Shown here: positions 14,963 to 23,755 of the stretch, piece by piece | Layout of the letters: the number at the start of each line of letters is the position of its first letter | Numbering within the stretch: position 1 is the stretch's first letter | DNA from: a virus | IMG/VR virus record: IMGVR_UViG_3300013094_000090 | Coordinates: 1-47,632 of that record | Direction: 5' to 3' (one strand) | DNA: 47,632 nt | Notes under the pieces: generated by a model | What the model was told of the DNA's origin: nothing | The model's input: only the letters and a program-made list of their open reading frames with translations | The model's database searches: none | Translations under genes and position numbers: made by a program

Positions 14963-16501
14963 ATGGCAGTTTACCAACGCCCTGGGGTTTACTTGAATGA
15001 GACCCTAACACCAACACCACCATCAGTAAGTGCTGCAACAAACATTTACGCAGCATTTCTTGGTGCCATTAACCAAGGTCCACTTGCTCCTACTCTTGTC
15101 ACATCATGGACTCAATTTACACAGCTTTATGGAAACTGGCAGTATGACTCTACTGACGTATTTCGTCTTGCCGTCAACTCTTTCCTTGTAGGTAACGGGG
15201 GTGGACAGTGCTACATCCAGCGTGTACCTGCCACAGGCTACGCAACAGCTTCTCGTCAGCTCTATGACTCAAGCGGTACTGGCGGTACTCAAGGAGCTAC
15301 CTACACCATGCAGATTAATGCTCTTAGCCCAGGTGCTTGGGGTAACAATCTTTATGTAGATATCGTTAAGCAGACAACAACATCCCCTACATTTTCTATT
15401 GTCATTTATTACGGAAGCTCAGCTCAAAACAGCATTGTAGAGCGCTTCAATGACCTATCAATGGATAGCACAAACTCTCGTTATGCTCCACAAGTTATCA
15501 ACGGAGTTTCACAATGGATTACGGTTACTGATGATAACGATGCAAGCTCAGAGCCAGGAAAAGCTCCAGTAGGGGCTCTTGGTCTTCAGCTAGCAGGAGG
15601 TGCCAACGGTTCTGGTGGACAGACAAGTTCAGCTATTGCTGGAACCGTCTCTGCGTTTGATGCAGTTCAATCAAGCCTTATTATCAATGCCCCTGGAATC
15701 ACAGCATCTACAGACGTCAACACTATTCTTGCTTACGCTGTAAACCGTGCTGACTGCTTTGTAGTAATCGACCCAGGCTATCAAGATGTAGCTGATGAGC
15801 TCACCCTAGCCGCTAGCTACACTCAGACATCTTATGGTGCTGCGTACTATCCAAACATCACCATTGCTGACCCAACAACAAACGCACCTGGAGCTACAAG
15901 GTCAATTGCTCCTGGAGCTGCGGTTGTTGCTCAGTACCTTGCTACAGACAAGGCTCGTGGTAACCCTGGTGTTTTCAAAGCACCTGCAGGTCTTCAAACC
16001 CGTATCGGTGGGGCTGTATCAGTAGCAACAACCACAAACACAGACCTTGATAACTTGACCTCTGGCGGAGCAGCTGGCGTACCAGTTAATGCTATTCGTT
16101 ACATCAATGGTTCAGGGATTGTTATCTGGGGAGCTCGTACCCTGCAACAAGGATATGTAACTCGCTACGTTCCAATTCGCCGTACCCTTATTTACTTGGA
16201 GAAGGCTCTTAACGACCTTACCAAGTTTGCTATCTTTGAGCCAAACGACCAGAAGCTATGGCGTAGTCTCAACGCAACCGTAACCAACTTCTTGAACCAG
16301 TTCTGGCGTCAAGGCGGTTTGCGTGGAGATACTCCATCTCAAGCTTATTATGTTGTTTGCGATTCATCAGTAAACACGCTACAAAGCATTGATGCTGGCA
16401 TCGTTAACATCAATATCGGAGTAGCTCTACAACGTCCAGCCGAGTATGTCGTCATCAATATTGCTCAATATGATGGTGGCACAGTAATCACAACAGCGTA
16501 A
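14963..16501 (+). CDS. Contractile tail sheath protein
   Basis: ATG 14963 has an AAGGAGAT ribosome-binding site. The N-terminus MAVYQRPGVYLNETLTPTPP is the classic sheath opening (RPGVYxxE). It is followed by FLGAINQGPLAPTLVTSWTQ and FTQLYG, as in T4 gp18-like and other phage and injection-system sheaths. The C-terminal core contains NAIRYINGSGIVIWGARTLQ, VPIRRTLIYLEKAL and YVVCDSSVNTLQ, all standard in the domain that surrounds the tube. At 512 residues it has the usual length. It contracts to drive the tube through the envelope. The tube gene follows 12 bases later. This gene defines the phage as a myovirus. Confidence 0.97.
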   Translation: MAVYQRPGVYLNETLTPTPPSVSAATNIYAAFLGAINQGPLAPTLVTSWTQFTQLYGNWQYDSTDVFRLAVNSFLVGNGGGQCYIQRVPATGYATASRQLYDSSGTGGTQGATYTMQINALSPGAWGNNLYVDIVKQTTTSPTFSIVIYYGSSAQNSIVERFNDLSMDSTNSRYAPQVINGVSQWITVTDDNDASSEPGKAPVGALGLQLAGGANGSGGQTSSAIAGTVSAFDAVQSSLIINAPGITASTDVNTILAYAVNRADCFVVIDPGYQDVADELTLAASYTQTSYGAAYYPNITIADPTTNAPGATRSIAPGAAVVAQYLATDKARGNPGVFKAPAGLQTRIGGAVSVATTTNTDLDNLTSGGAAGVPVNAIRYINGSGIVIWGARTLQQGYVTRYVPIRRTLIYLEKALNDLTKFAIFEPNDQKLWRSLNATVTNFLNQFWRQGGLRGDTPSQAYYVVCDSSVNTLQSIDAGIVNINIGVALQRPAEYVVINIAQYDGGTVITTA

Positions 16502-16513
16502 GGAGAGAAATAA

Positions 16514-17152
16514 ATGGCATCGTCAGCAGACATCACACGTTGGAGTGCTCGACAAAGTGACCCACTACGTAACTTTAAGTACTTCGTAGAATTCATGCCA
16601 CCAGTCAATGGTGCAGCCTTCTTTGACCCTAAGGTAACTAACAACGGAGCAAACCAGTTCTCTGGAGGTTTTACTCAGGTTCAAGGTCTTACCATCAACA
16701 CGCAGGCAATTGCCTACCGTGAAGGTGGATTTAATACAACCGTTCACCAGATTCCTGGAACAACGTCTTTCCAGCCAATCGTCCTTAACCGAGGAATGAT
16801 TTATGGTCAGGACCAGGCAATCACATGGATGCGCTCATTGTTTGCAGCAGCTTCTGGAAATGGAATTACAACAGCTGGTGCAGATTTCCGTCTAGACGTA
16901 AAGATTTACGTTCTTGACCATCCATCGACAGCAACAAACGCTAACGGTATTGGTGGAGTTACCTCACGTGCAGTATTTACTGCTCACAACGCGTGGATTA
17001 GTTCTCTTACCTATACAGACCTTAATGGTACAGATAACAACGTTCTTTTCGAACAAATGACTCTTGTACACGAAGGTTTGGACGTATTCTTTACCGATAC
17101 AAACAATAACGCAATCACTACCCAAGACGGACCATATACGTTTTCTAACTAA
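16514..17152 (+). CDS. Tail tube protein (gp19-like)
   Basis: This 212-residue protein follows the sheath gene with an AAGGAGAG site upstream. It shows the T4 gp19-like tube pattern: DPLRNFKYFVEF near residue 17, the SGGFTQVQGL turn near 51, AYREGGFNTTVHQIPGTTSF near 69, and IVLNRGMIYGQDQAITWMRS near 91. A later strand is DVKIYVLDH. The subunit stacks as hexamers to form the rigid inner tube through which DNA passes. Length and position immediately after the sheath are canonical. I see nothing irregular except an Asn/Thr-rich C-terminal strand. Confidence 0.95.
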   Translation: MASSADITRWSARQSDPLRNFKYFVEFMPPVNGAAFFDPKVTNNGANQFSGGFTQVQGLTINTQAIAYREGGFNTTVHQIPGTTSFQPIVLNRGMIYGQDQAITWMRSLFAAASGNGITTAGADFRLDVKIYVLDHPSTATNANGIGGVTSRAVFTAHNAWISSLTYTDLNGTDNNVLFEQMTLVHEGLDVFFTDTNNNAITTQDGPYTFSN

Positions 17153-17173
17153 GTAACTAAAGGAGCATAACTC

Positions 17174-17965
17174 GTGCCACAAACGTCGGACCCACGAATA
17201 GTCAATAAGCTTGCAGAAGAGCTGACAGCTGGTCCTCAGGAACAACAAAAAATTGCTACTGAGTCACCAGCTGACACTCTTGTACATTTGCCAGGCGGAT
17301 TTTTAACAAAGGACGGAAGCGCGGTAAAAACCGCTGAAGTCAGGGAGCTAAACGGTCTTGATGAGGAAGTTATTGCAAAAGCAGGTAGCACTTCAAAAGC
17401 TCTCCTTACTATCCTTCAACGAGGACTAGTAAGCATTGGAGACCGAGCCCCAGTAAAAGAAGACTTTGATGTCATGCTCTCAGGAGACCGAGACGCTATT
17501 TTGCTAGGAATTAGAAAAGTTACTTTTGGCAAGATTGCAGATTTTACAGCTTATTGTAACGTCTGTGAAAAGCCCCAAGACTTTTCTATTGATTTAGATA
17601 CTGATATTGAAGTAAACGAGTTAGAGAATCAAGCAGACCGTTCGTGGGTTGTACCTATCAAAGCGGGAAGAGCTCGTGTGTCTTTACCAAATGGCATTAC
17701 CCAAAGAAAAGTTATGGATAGTACCGACAAAACTTTGGCAGAATTGAATACAATTATTCTTGCGGGATGCGTTGTTAGTCTCAACGACTCCCCTACAACA
17801 CCGAACACCGTCTTAGAACTCGGCATAAAAGACCGCGAAACTCTTATTAAAGAGATTGTCGACCGTAACCCAGGTCCACGCCTAGGGGAGGTGAGCAAGG
17901 CTTGTGAGGCATGTGGTACAGAGATTGAACTACCACTAAGTCTCGCTTCCTTGTTTCGACTATAA
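17174..17965 (+). CDS. gp26-like baseplate/tail assembly chaperone with Cys4 zinc site
   Basis: This 263-residue gene starts at GTG 17174 behind AAGGAGCATAA. Its middle (LLTILQRGLVSIGDRAPVKE, then LSGDRDAILLGIRKVTFG) matches the T4 gp26-like baseplate protein family. Two CxxC pairs, C128/C131 (CNVC) and C244/C247 (CEAC), bracket the second half and should bind one zinc. Lying between tube and tape measure is the usual place of tail assembly chaperones. An overlapping frame continues past its stop (see 17988), so a frameshifted longer product is possible. The reading to TAA 17963 is the default product. Confidence 0.75.
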   Translation: MPQTSDPRIVNKLAEELTAGPQEQQKIATESPADTLVHLPGGFLTKDGSAVKTAEVRELNGLDEEVIAKAGSTSKALLTILQRGLVSIGDRAPVKEDFDVMLSGDRDAILLGIRKVTFGKIADFTAYCNVCEKPQDFSIDLDTDIEVNELENQADRSWVVPIKAGRARVSLPNGITQRKVMDSTDKTLAELNTIILAGCVVSLNDSPTTPNTVLELGIKDRETLIKEIVDRNPGPRLGEVSKACEACGTEIELPLSLASLFRL

Positions 17966-17975
17966 GGAAACCGAT
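17943..17975 (+). other. Possible programmed-frameshift region at chaperone overlap
   Basis: The chaperone frame ends ASLFRL-stop at 17963-17965. Another frame, +1 (or -2) relative to it, is open across this region and reads LPCFDYKETDYESLMDQYE. Tail chaperone genes in many phages make a minor fused product here. I see no textbook slippery heptamer, so the mechanism is uncertain; internal initiation at 17988 is the alternative. Confidence 0.4.
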
Positions 17976-17987
17976 TACGAGTCTTTA

Positions 17988-18101
17988 ATGGACCAGTATG
18001 AAGTGCTCACTCGAGCATTTAAATGGTCTTTATCAGACATACGCAATCTTTCCTTTAGGGAAAGAAAAAATTGGCTGGAACGTTCTAAGAGAGGCTTATA
18101 G
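17988..18101 (+). CDS. Short downstream chaperone segment (gp51-like / frameshift extension)
   Basis: From ATG 17988 this 37-residue frame reads MDQYEVLTRAFKWSLSDIRN, then LSFRERKNWLERSKRGL. It has the LxRxFxWSLxDIRxLSxRERxxW pattern found in second tail-assembly-chaperone frames of myoviruses, where it is expressed as a gp51-like protein or a frameshift fusion. The frame is open upstream through the chaperone stop, adding CFDYKETDYESL. The only purine-rich tract, AAGGAAA at 17964-17970, sits 17 bases before the ATG, farther than usual, which favours fusion. The tape measure gene begins three bases after its stop. Confidence 0.6.
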   Translation: MDQYEVLTRAFKWSLSDIRNLSFRERKNWLERSKRGL

Positions 18102-18103
18102 AC

Positions 18104-20107
18104 ATGGCAAAGCGTCAAGACCTTGTTGACTTGGTCGCGCTCTCTGAGAAACTTGCTCAAAATCTTGAAAAAGCAGGCGCTGCCTCTCAAACTATACACA
18201 CAGGACTTGCAGGAGCCAGCGCTGCCGCTGGAAATACTGTGGGTACTGGCAGCATGTCCAACCCAGGAGGAGGCGCTAACGGAACAGTAGCTACTCCTAG
18301 AACGACATCTACCGCAGGTGCTGCAGGTCAAGTACTAGGTACTGTTCTTAAAGGTCTTGGCTCTGTTGCAGGTGTAGGAATTTCAGCTGCTGCAAATATG
18401 CTGCCTAGCCCTGCAGAAGCAGCGTCATACCAGCTTTCAACATCTCGCCAAGGCTTCTTCGGTGGAATGAGCTTTGGTCAAACGGGTAATTTACAGAAAG
18501 CCATTTCTGCTGGGGGAACTGCTCTTAATTCCCAAGACGCTGTTCAAGCAATAGCTGCTCTTCAAAGCGCAGGTATCTATAACGTTAACCAAGTAGGTGG
18601 CGGAGTTGCCTCTCTTTCTAATTATGCTCCAAACCTTGGATTAGCAGGAACAGCTCAGGCGTCCGCGTCTTTGTACCAAGGTCGTTCAACAAACTTGTTA
18701 AACCAAATTGGTGTTAAGACCATGACTGCAGCTGGTCTAGCAAGAAGTCCTGACCAAATAGCAAACGACTTTGTTGATAAAATTTTTGCAACAACACCCC
18801 CTTTACAAAAGGGCTCTGTAGAAGCCTACGCTTATTTACAAGGAGCTCTTACTCCATCTGGTCAGCTTACATTTATTCTTAATACGTATATTCCTGACCA
18901 AAATCTTCAACAGATTATTATCACTAAGCTTTTTGCTAAAGCTAAGGGGTTGCCTGATGATGCGACAAAAGCGCAGCTTACTGCAGCAGGAATCACAACA
19001 GCAACTGTTGGTGCTCAAAGTGCTTACAACACTGCACAACTGGGTGTTACTCAAGCAACGCAAGCCAGTATAAACGTAGGAACTGTTGCAGCTCTTAAAA
19101 CACTAACAGTTGCTGCAAATGATTTTGCTAAAGTTGCTAAAGATTTAGGACCAGAGCTAAAAGCCTATGGTTTTGGTAGTACTTTGATGGGTGGAATAGG
19201 TACTACAGCAAGTGCTGGTCTTGGTGGACTTCTAGGTCATTTCTTAAGCGGTACAGGTGGTGCGATATTTAAGGCTCTTAAAGGGTTTTTTACAAACCCA
19301 GTCGTTGAAGACGCAGAAACAACTGTAGAAGGCTTAGCAACAGGTGGTCCTGCTAAAGGTAATGTTCCTTATATCGTTGGTGAAAAAGGACCTGAACTCT
19401 TCGTTCCAGATAGCAGCGGAACTATCATTCCTAACCATCTTATCGCTAGAGCTAACGGAGGTCCTGTAGACCAAGGAGGCTTTGCTTCCATGCTTCTCGG
19501 AGCTCTCGGCGCTCCAGCAACTCAACAAAATGTTGCTGACTTAACCATGTGGGAAAACATGGAAGGCGGAAACTGGAACAACACCGCTACTTACAACCCC
19601 CTCAATACAAGCTATCAGCTTAACGGTTCGGTTAATTACAATACTAGAAAAGCAGGTAGCGGTGTTCAGGCGTACAGCTCTTGGCAACAAGGTCTGGCTG
19701 CAACCGTTGCAACATTAACAGGTGCCAACGCGGGTTCTCGCGGGTATACAAATATCGTCTCTGCGCTTCGTGCAGGAGCCAGCTCACAAGGCGACTTCCT
19801 TAAGCTTCTTCAAGCTTCGAGTTGGGACGCAGGTCACTACTCAGGAGGAGCATCTACATCTGTAGCTGACAGCAGTGCTGGAGGAATGTACAGTACAAGT
19901 AGTGTTGGTCTTTACGGAACAATAGGTAACACAGCACCTTTAGGAACTTTGCTGAGCACAACTCCAGCATCGACAGGCGCACCTCAAATTAATATTAACG
20001 TTACAGTTCCATCTGGAACGGACCCACACGCTGCAGCAAAAACGGCCGCTACTATTCAAGCTGCAGTTAAAAAAGCACTAGCTCAAGCAGGAGTAACTAG
20101 CAAATGA
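18104..20107 (+). CDS. Tape measure protein with lysozyme-like C-terminal domain
   Basis: This 667-residue protein is Ala/Gly/Thr-rich with long helices, as expected of tape measures, although short for one. Two features are diagnostic: GEKGPELFVPDSSGTIIPNH near residue 424, the standard tape-measure C-terminal motif, and a following domain of about residues 478-585. That domain has WENMEGGNW (candidate acid E487), TYNPLNTSYQ, VQAYSSWQQGLAATVATLTG and NIVSALRAG. It is the lysozyme/muramidase-like pattern seen in actinobacterial phages that cut peptidoglycan during injection. The length sets the tail length. Its stop overlaps the next start (ATGA). No free endolysin gene was seen in the window. 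Confidence 0.85.
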   Translation: MAKRQDLVDLVALSEKLAQNLEKAGAASQTIHTGLAGASAAAGNTVGTGSMSNPGGGANGTVATPRTTSTAGAAGQVLGTVLKGLGSVAGVGISAAANMLPSPAEAASYQLSTSRQGFFGGMSFGQTGNLQKAISAGGTALNSQDAVQAIAALQSAGIYNVNQVGGGVASLSNYAPNLGLAGTAQASASLYQGRSTNLLNQIGVKTMTAAGLARSPDQIANDFVDKIFATTPPLQKGSVEAYAYLQGALTPSGQLTFILNTYIPDQNLQQIIITKLFAKAKGLPDDATKAQLTAAGITTATVGAQSAYNTAQLGVTQATQASINVGTVAALKTLTVAANDFAKVAKDLGPELKAYGFGSTLMGGIGTTASAGLGGLLGHFLSGTGGAIFKALKGFFTNPVVEDAETTVEGLATGGPAKGNVPYIVGEKGPELFVPDSSGTIIPNHLIARANGGPVDQGGFASMLLGALGAPATQQNVADLTMWENMEGGNWNNTATYNPLNTSYQLNGSVNYNTRKAGSGVQAYSSWQQGLAATVATLTGANAGSRGYTNIVSALRAGASSQGDFLKLLQASSWDAGHYSGGASTSVADSSAGGMYSTSSVGLYGTIGNTAPLGTLLSTTPASTGAPQININVTVPSGTDPHAAAKTAATIQAAVKKALAQAGVTSK

Positions 20108-21810
20108 CAGCTACATCAGCCAGCACAACTAACTCTGCTATTGCTAAATGGTTGGCAACAAATCCACCTGCAGCAAAACAGAGTAAACTTAAAGATATTC
20201 AACAAACTTTTCAATCACAAAAAACTTCTGCTATTGCTCAAATTGTGGGTGCCATCAATCAAGCAAACGCCGTGTTTTACACGGGAAGTGGCAGCAGTGC
20301 GGTATTAATCAACTCACCTAAAGGGCTTACATATCCAAATCAAGCTCATTTTTACGATGGACCTTCTGACGGTTCCGTTAGTACCATAACTTTTTATGGG
20401 GGTCTATACCAGAATCCAACAAAACCAGGTGATTGGTGGACAGGGTATCTTCCTTTTGATTCCAGTACAAAAGACGGTCTTTATGATTATTACTTTGCCG
20501 TTCACTACAACGACTATCTTTTAGCTGGAAACGGAAACAATCCTTGGGCTGATACGACGCCTACTAACTTAGTATATGGGGACACGTTCACCATTACAGT
20601 ACCTTTGTTGTGGGCATATAACTTTTATACAAGCAGTAAAGTACTAAATTATTTACAAAACATGCTTGTTGCTGTAAATGCTTCTAACGCCTCAACTACT
20701 GTAAAAAACCAAGTAGAAGCCCAATACACTGATTATGTAGGTACTCCTGCTAAAGCAGTTATTAATCAGTACGGACGTATGCAAGCAAATATTAACTTAG
20801 GTAAAACTGTGCTAGCTCAGGCTGAGACAACGTACACAGATGCGGTTAACGCGTTAATTGGAGGATACTCGGGAGCACAATCTGCAACTGCAGCTGCTGC
20901 AGCCGCTGCTGCAAGAGCCGCAGCAGCTAACTCTAGTGCTTTAAACAATGGAGCAGCGTTAAGCGGTAATGATTACGCATCCCCTCCAAGCCTTCCTAAT
21001 GACTGTAGTTTTAACCTACCTCCTCACAGAGCAAGTTTGCCACTAACAATGAGCTCAGACGGTCAGTATGGCCAAGACAGCTTAAGTGACATAGACCGTA
21101 GGGGTCGTTTTTGGTTTCACGCTGACCAGAAAGGGCTAGCTTTTACACAAAGCGCTACGTCTAGTCAAGACACCAATGCTAAACCTACGACGTCATCCAA
21201 GTTATATGGGTTTCAATTTTTATGGAATCCTGAGTCGTATAGTGTTAATGTACAAATTAATGATGGGGTTACCCCTACATCGGCGCAATATTGGTCAACA
21301 GCTCTTCCAGTTTTTCCAGGAGGAGAGAGTTTGTCTGTTTCTATTGTTCTTGATAGAACAAACGATTTTGCAAGTTTTGGTGCTACTCAAGACTACAATC
21401 AACTAACAAACTACTACGATGTGAGCAGCAGTGGTGTTGCAAAGACCCCTGATTCATCAGAGACCGATGAAAGTCTAGAAACAAAGATTAAAGATTTAAT
21501 CGCTCGAGGTACTCTTGCAGATATTGAATACCTTTATAAAACAATCAACGGCGATGGGTGGGTAGGTCCAAGTGGACCATCTTCAGACATCGGTTTCTTA
21601 ATGATGACGCTTGTTTGGATTGAACTTGGCCCTAAAATCTACTTAGGATACTTAGACAGCTTAAACATTACTCATACAAAATTTACACAAGATATGAAAC
21701 CTATTACTTCTCAGCTTGATATGTCATTTATTTTGATGGCAACAGCTCAAGCAGTACAGCAATCTAGCGGAAATAGCAATAACACTCCTCCAAAAGGCGC
21801 AAAAAAGTGA
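20104..21810 (+). CDS. Baseplate tube-initiator-like protein (CIS tube / LysM-adaptor type)
   Basis: The 568-residue protein has a helical and beta N-terminal part of unknown fold, an Ala-rich linker (SATAAAAAAAARAAAANSSA) near residue 265, and a C-terminal domain of about residues 360-555. The C-terminal domain matches the contractile-injection-system tube/initiator family: LYGFQFLWNPESYS, FPGGESLSVSIVLDRTNDFA, then LVWIELGPKIYLGYLDSLNI and THTKFTQDMKPITSQLDMSF. In R-type and injection systems this protein links hub and tube and is followed or fused to LysM. Here LysM is a separate overlapping gene. It would seed tube polymerisation. Confidence 0.7.
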   Translation: MTATSASTTNSAIAKWLATNPPAAKQSKLKDIQQTFQSQKTSAIAQIVGAINQANAVFYTGSGSSAVLINSPKGLTYPNQAHFYDGPSDGSVSTITFYGGLYQNPTKPGDWWTGYLPFDSSTKDGLYDYYFAVHYNDYLLAGNGNNPWADTTPTNLVYGDTFTITVPLLWAYNFYTSSKVLNYLQNMLVAVNASNASTTVKNQVEAQYTDYVGTPAKAVINQYGRMQANINLGKTVLAQAETTYTDAVNALIGGYSGAQSATAAAAAAAARAAAANSSALNNGAALSGNDYASPPSLPNDCSFNLPPHRASLPLTMSSDGQYGQDSLSDIDRRGRFWFHADQKGLAFTQSATSSQDTNAKPTTSSKLYGFQFLWNPESYSVNVQINDGVTPTSAQYWSTALPVFPGGESLSVSIVLDRTNDFASFGATQDYNQLTNYYDVSSSGVAKTPDSSETDESLETKIKDLIARGTLADIEYLYKTINGDGWVGPSGPSSDIGFLMMTLVWIELGPKIYLGYLDSLNITHTKFTQDMKPITSQLDMSFILMATAQAVQQSSGNSNNTPPKGAKK

Positions 21811-22088
21811 CTATTAAAAATAATTCTCGTTATATAAACTCAATTATTGAGTACATTCAATTAGAAGAAAATGGCCCGCAACTACCTATTGTTTTTTATA
21901 CGTTTTCTGATTTAGGACGGCTATCCTACAAAACTCATGTGTACGTTGAGGGTGAGCGTTTAGACCAAATAGCCTTTAAGTACTACAACAGACCAAATCT
22001 TTGGTGGGTTATAGCTGAATTTAATCCACAAATATTTGACCCAATGTCTATTGCACCTGGAACAGAGTTGTTGATTCCAAATGTATAA
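21807..22088 (+). CDS. LysM-like baseplate protein (gpX-like)
   Basis: GTG 21807 overlaps the previous stop (GTGA). The 93-residue product has the tail-protein X / LysM pattern: HVYVEGERLDQIAFKYYNRP, then NLWWVIAEFNPQIFDP, ending SIAPGTELLIPNV. The W-W-x-I-A-E-x-N core is typical of phage baseplate LysM domains. It probably sits between the tube-initiator protein and the hub, by analogy with P2 gpX and T4 gp53. It overlaps the hub gene by eight bases, consistent with coupled translation. Confidence 0.85.
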   Translation: MTIKNNSRYINSIIEYIQLEENGPQLPIVFYTFSDLGRLSYKTHVYVEGERLDQIAFKYYNRPNLWWVIAEFNPQIFDPMSIAPGTELLIPNV

Positions 22089-23397
22089 TTTTATAGACAT
22101 AAAACTACCTCAATCGCAAACAAGCACCGTACTTTCCTACCGCACTGTATTAACTATGGGTAGATATAAGCACCAGCATTTAAGCTTGTATGTAAAAAAT
22201 TGGGGCATGACGTATTCTGACATTAAAACAGGTTCTCCTATACAAGTAACTATTTCTTCTCCATACGGTTCTCAAGAGTTTGCTGGGTATATTCACTCTA
22301 TAACACCTGACCTACAAACAAATAAAAACTTTGTAGAGATAACCGCTTTAGGTGCAACATACGTTATGAAACAAGCATCACAAAATGTTTGGACAAACGT
22401 CACCGCAGACCAAGTAGCTGCTCAGATTTGTAAAAAACATAACCTAGCCTATTACTGTGCCCCTCACGGCAGAGTTTTTGACAACTTGTGTCAAATGGGT
22501 GAAACAGATTGGGAATTTTTATGCAAACTGGCTATTCAAACTGGCTACACCCTTAGGTCAGAAGGTACTTCAGTTTATTTTGATACAATGACAGCTGATT
22601 TTACAAAGTATCAGGAAAATGCTCCTTACTTTATTCTTCGTGAAGCAAACGACCCCCAAGGCCTCAGTTTATTTAACTTTAATCCAGAAGTAAGTGATGC
22701 AAACGAATATGACGAGCAGATGAAGTCTGCGGTAGCGGTTGGTGGGGTAAGTCTTACATCTGGAAATAAAATTGTTAATACCAATCAAAACAGACCAACT
22801 GCTACAAAAACACAATCACAAACAGAATTTTTTGATAGTTTTCATACTTCAGCGGTTATTCCTAATTCACAAGTAGCTGGTTACGAAGCAGTAGCAGCAG
22901 ATGAAAGAAATCGATACCCATATCGAGGAACAGCTGAAGTTTTAGGTGACGCTCGAATTCGCCCTGACATGCCTGTTTTTCTTGATGGTCTTGGAAAAGA
23001 CTACTCAGGTTACTGGACAGTTCTTGAGTGTACCCACATATTTAAAGAAAAAATGTACACAACTGAAATGGTTGTTGGAACAGACTCTCTTGGACAAGTT
23101 GCTTCTGGAGCTAAAGCACCTAACCCGACTCCTCAAAGAATTATTAGTCCAACTAGCCCTGCTACCTCGACACCAGCAGCATCAAAACTAATTTCTAATA
23201 CGCCTATTGTAAATAACAGCGCAAAAAACACTGGATTCAGTTTGGCACAAAATAGAAAGCAACCCGATGCAACACGTAGTCCCAACACTTCAGCCCCTAA
23301 ATGGGGTAACTCATCGGGTAACCTTCGTAATCAACCATCAAAAACGGCTGCTAGCGCGGCTACTATCAACAAATTAAGGAGCTCAGGTGTCAGATAA
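22081..23397 (+). CDS. Baseplate hub protein (gpD / gp27-like)
   Basis: This 438-residue protein carries the late-control gpD/gp27 hub signature: TGSPIQVTISSPYGSQEFAG, YIHSITPDL, ITALGATYVMKQ, TADQVAAQICKKHNLAYY, and the key segment QMGETDWEFLCKLAIQTGYT (residue about 138). A further domain with YEAVAADERNRYPYRGTAEV and a YWTVLECTHIF strand follows. The last about 100 residues are a Ser/Thr/Pro/Asn-rich disordered tail unusual for a hub. The trimer would hold the spike encoded next and guide the tube. Its 3' end overlaps the spike gene by 11 bases. Confidence 0.85.
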   Translation: MYNFIDIKLPQSQTSTVLSYRTVLTMGRYKHQHLSLYVKNWGMTYSDIKTGSPIQVTISSPYGSQEFAGYIHSITPDLQTNKNFVEITALGATYVMKQASQNVWTNVTADQVAAQICKKHNLAYYCAPHGRVFDNLCQMGETDWEFLCKLAIQTGYTLRSEGTSVYFDTMTADFTKYQENAPYFILREANDPQGLSLFNFNPEVSDANEYDEQMKSAVAVGGVSLTSGNKIVNTNQNRPTATKTQSQTEFFDSFHTSAVIPNSQVAGYEAVAADERNRYPYRGTAEVLGDARIRPDMPVFLDGLGKDYSGYWTVLECTHIFKEKMYTTEMVVGTDSLGQVASGAKAPNPTPQRIISPTSPATSTPAASKLISNTPIVNNSAKNTGFSLAQNRKQPDATRSPNTSAPKWGNSSGNLRNQPSKTAASAATINKLRSSGVR

Positions 23398-23755
23398 ACG
23401 CTACTACGGGCTCTATAGAGGCATCTGCTACAACAACGTAGACCCTACAGGTCACAATCAAATTCAAGTGTCTATCCCAGATTTACTGGGAGACCCTAAG
23501 TTAAACCCTAAAGGGGTCACTGGTTGGATTCCTGGCTGTATGCCTGTTGTTGACAACGGAACTCACGCTAACCACACAGACACCTATACAACGACTGCAG
23601 CTACGGTAGGACAATATGGAAGTCACACGCATAACGTGACTTTGAACTCAGCACATAGTTCCCACATTAGTGTTCCTAACATTAATCAAGTTGTCTGGAT
23701 AATGTTTGAAAAAGGCGACCCTAACTTTCCAGTATGGATGGGAGTGTATATCTAA
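23387..23755 (+). CDS. OB-fold central spike protein (gpV/gp5-like), His-rich insertion
   Basis: GTG 23387 has AGGAGC upstream. The 122-residue protein is the OB-fold of baseplate spikes: YYGLYRGICYNNVDPTGHNQ, then IQVSIPDLLG, then INQVVWIMFEKGDPNFPVWM-GVYI. Between strands there is a His-rich loop with GTHANHTDTYTTT and GSHTHNVTLNSAHSSHISV, eight His in about 40 residues. No downstream beta-helix or separate tip domain is encoded. It would sit at the tip of the hub. In P2-type spikes HxH residues bind iron at the apex; here a similar role for the loop is only a hypothesis. Confidence 0.8.
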   Translation: MSDKRYYGLYRGICYNNVDPTGHNQIQVSIPDLLGDPKLNPKGVTGWIPGCMPVVDNGTHANHTDTYTTTAATVGQYGSHTHNVTLNSAHSSHISVPNINQVVWIMFEKGDPNFPVWMGVYI

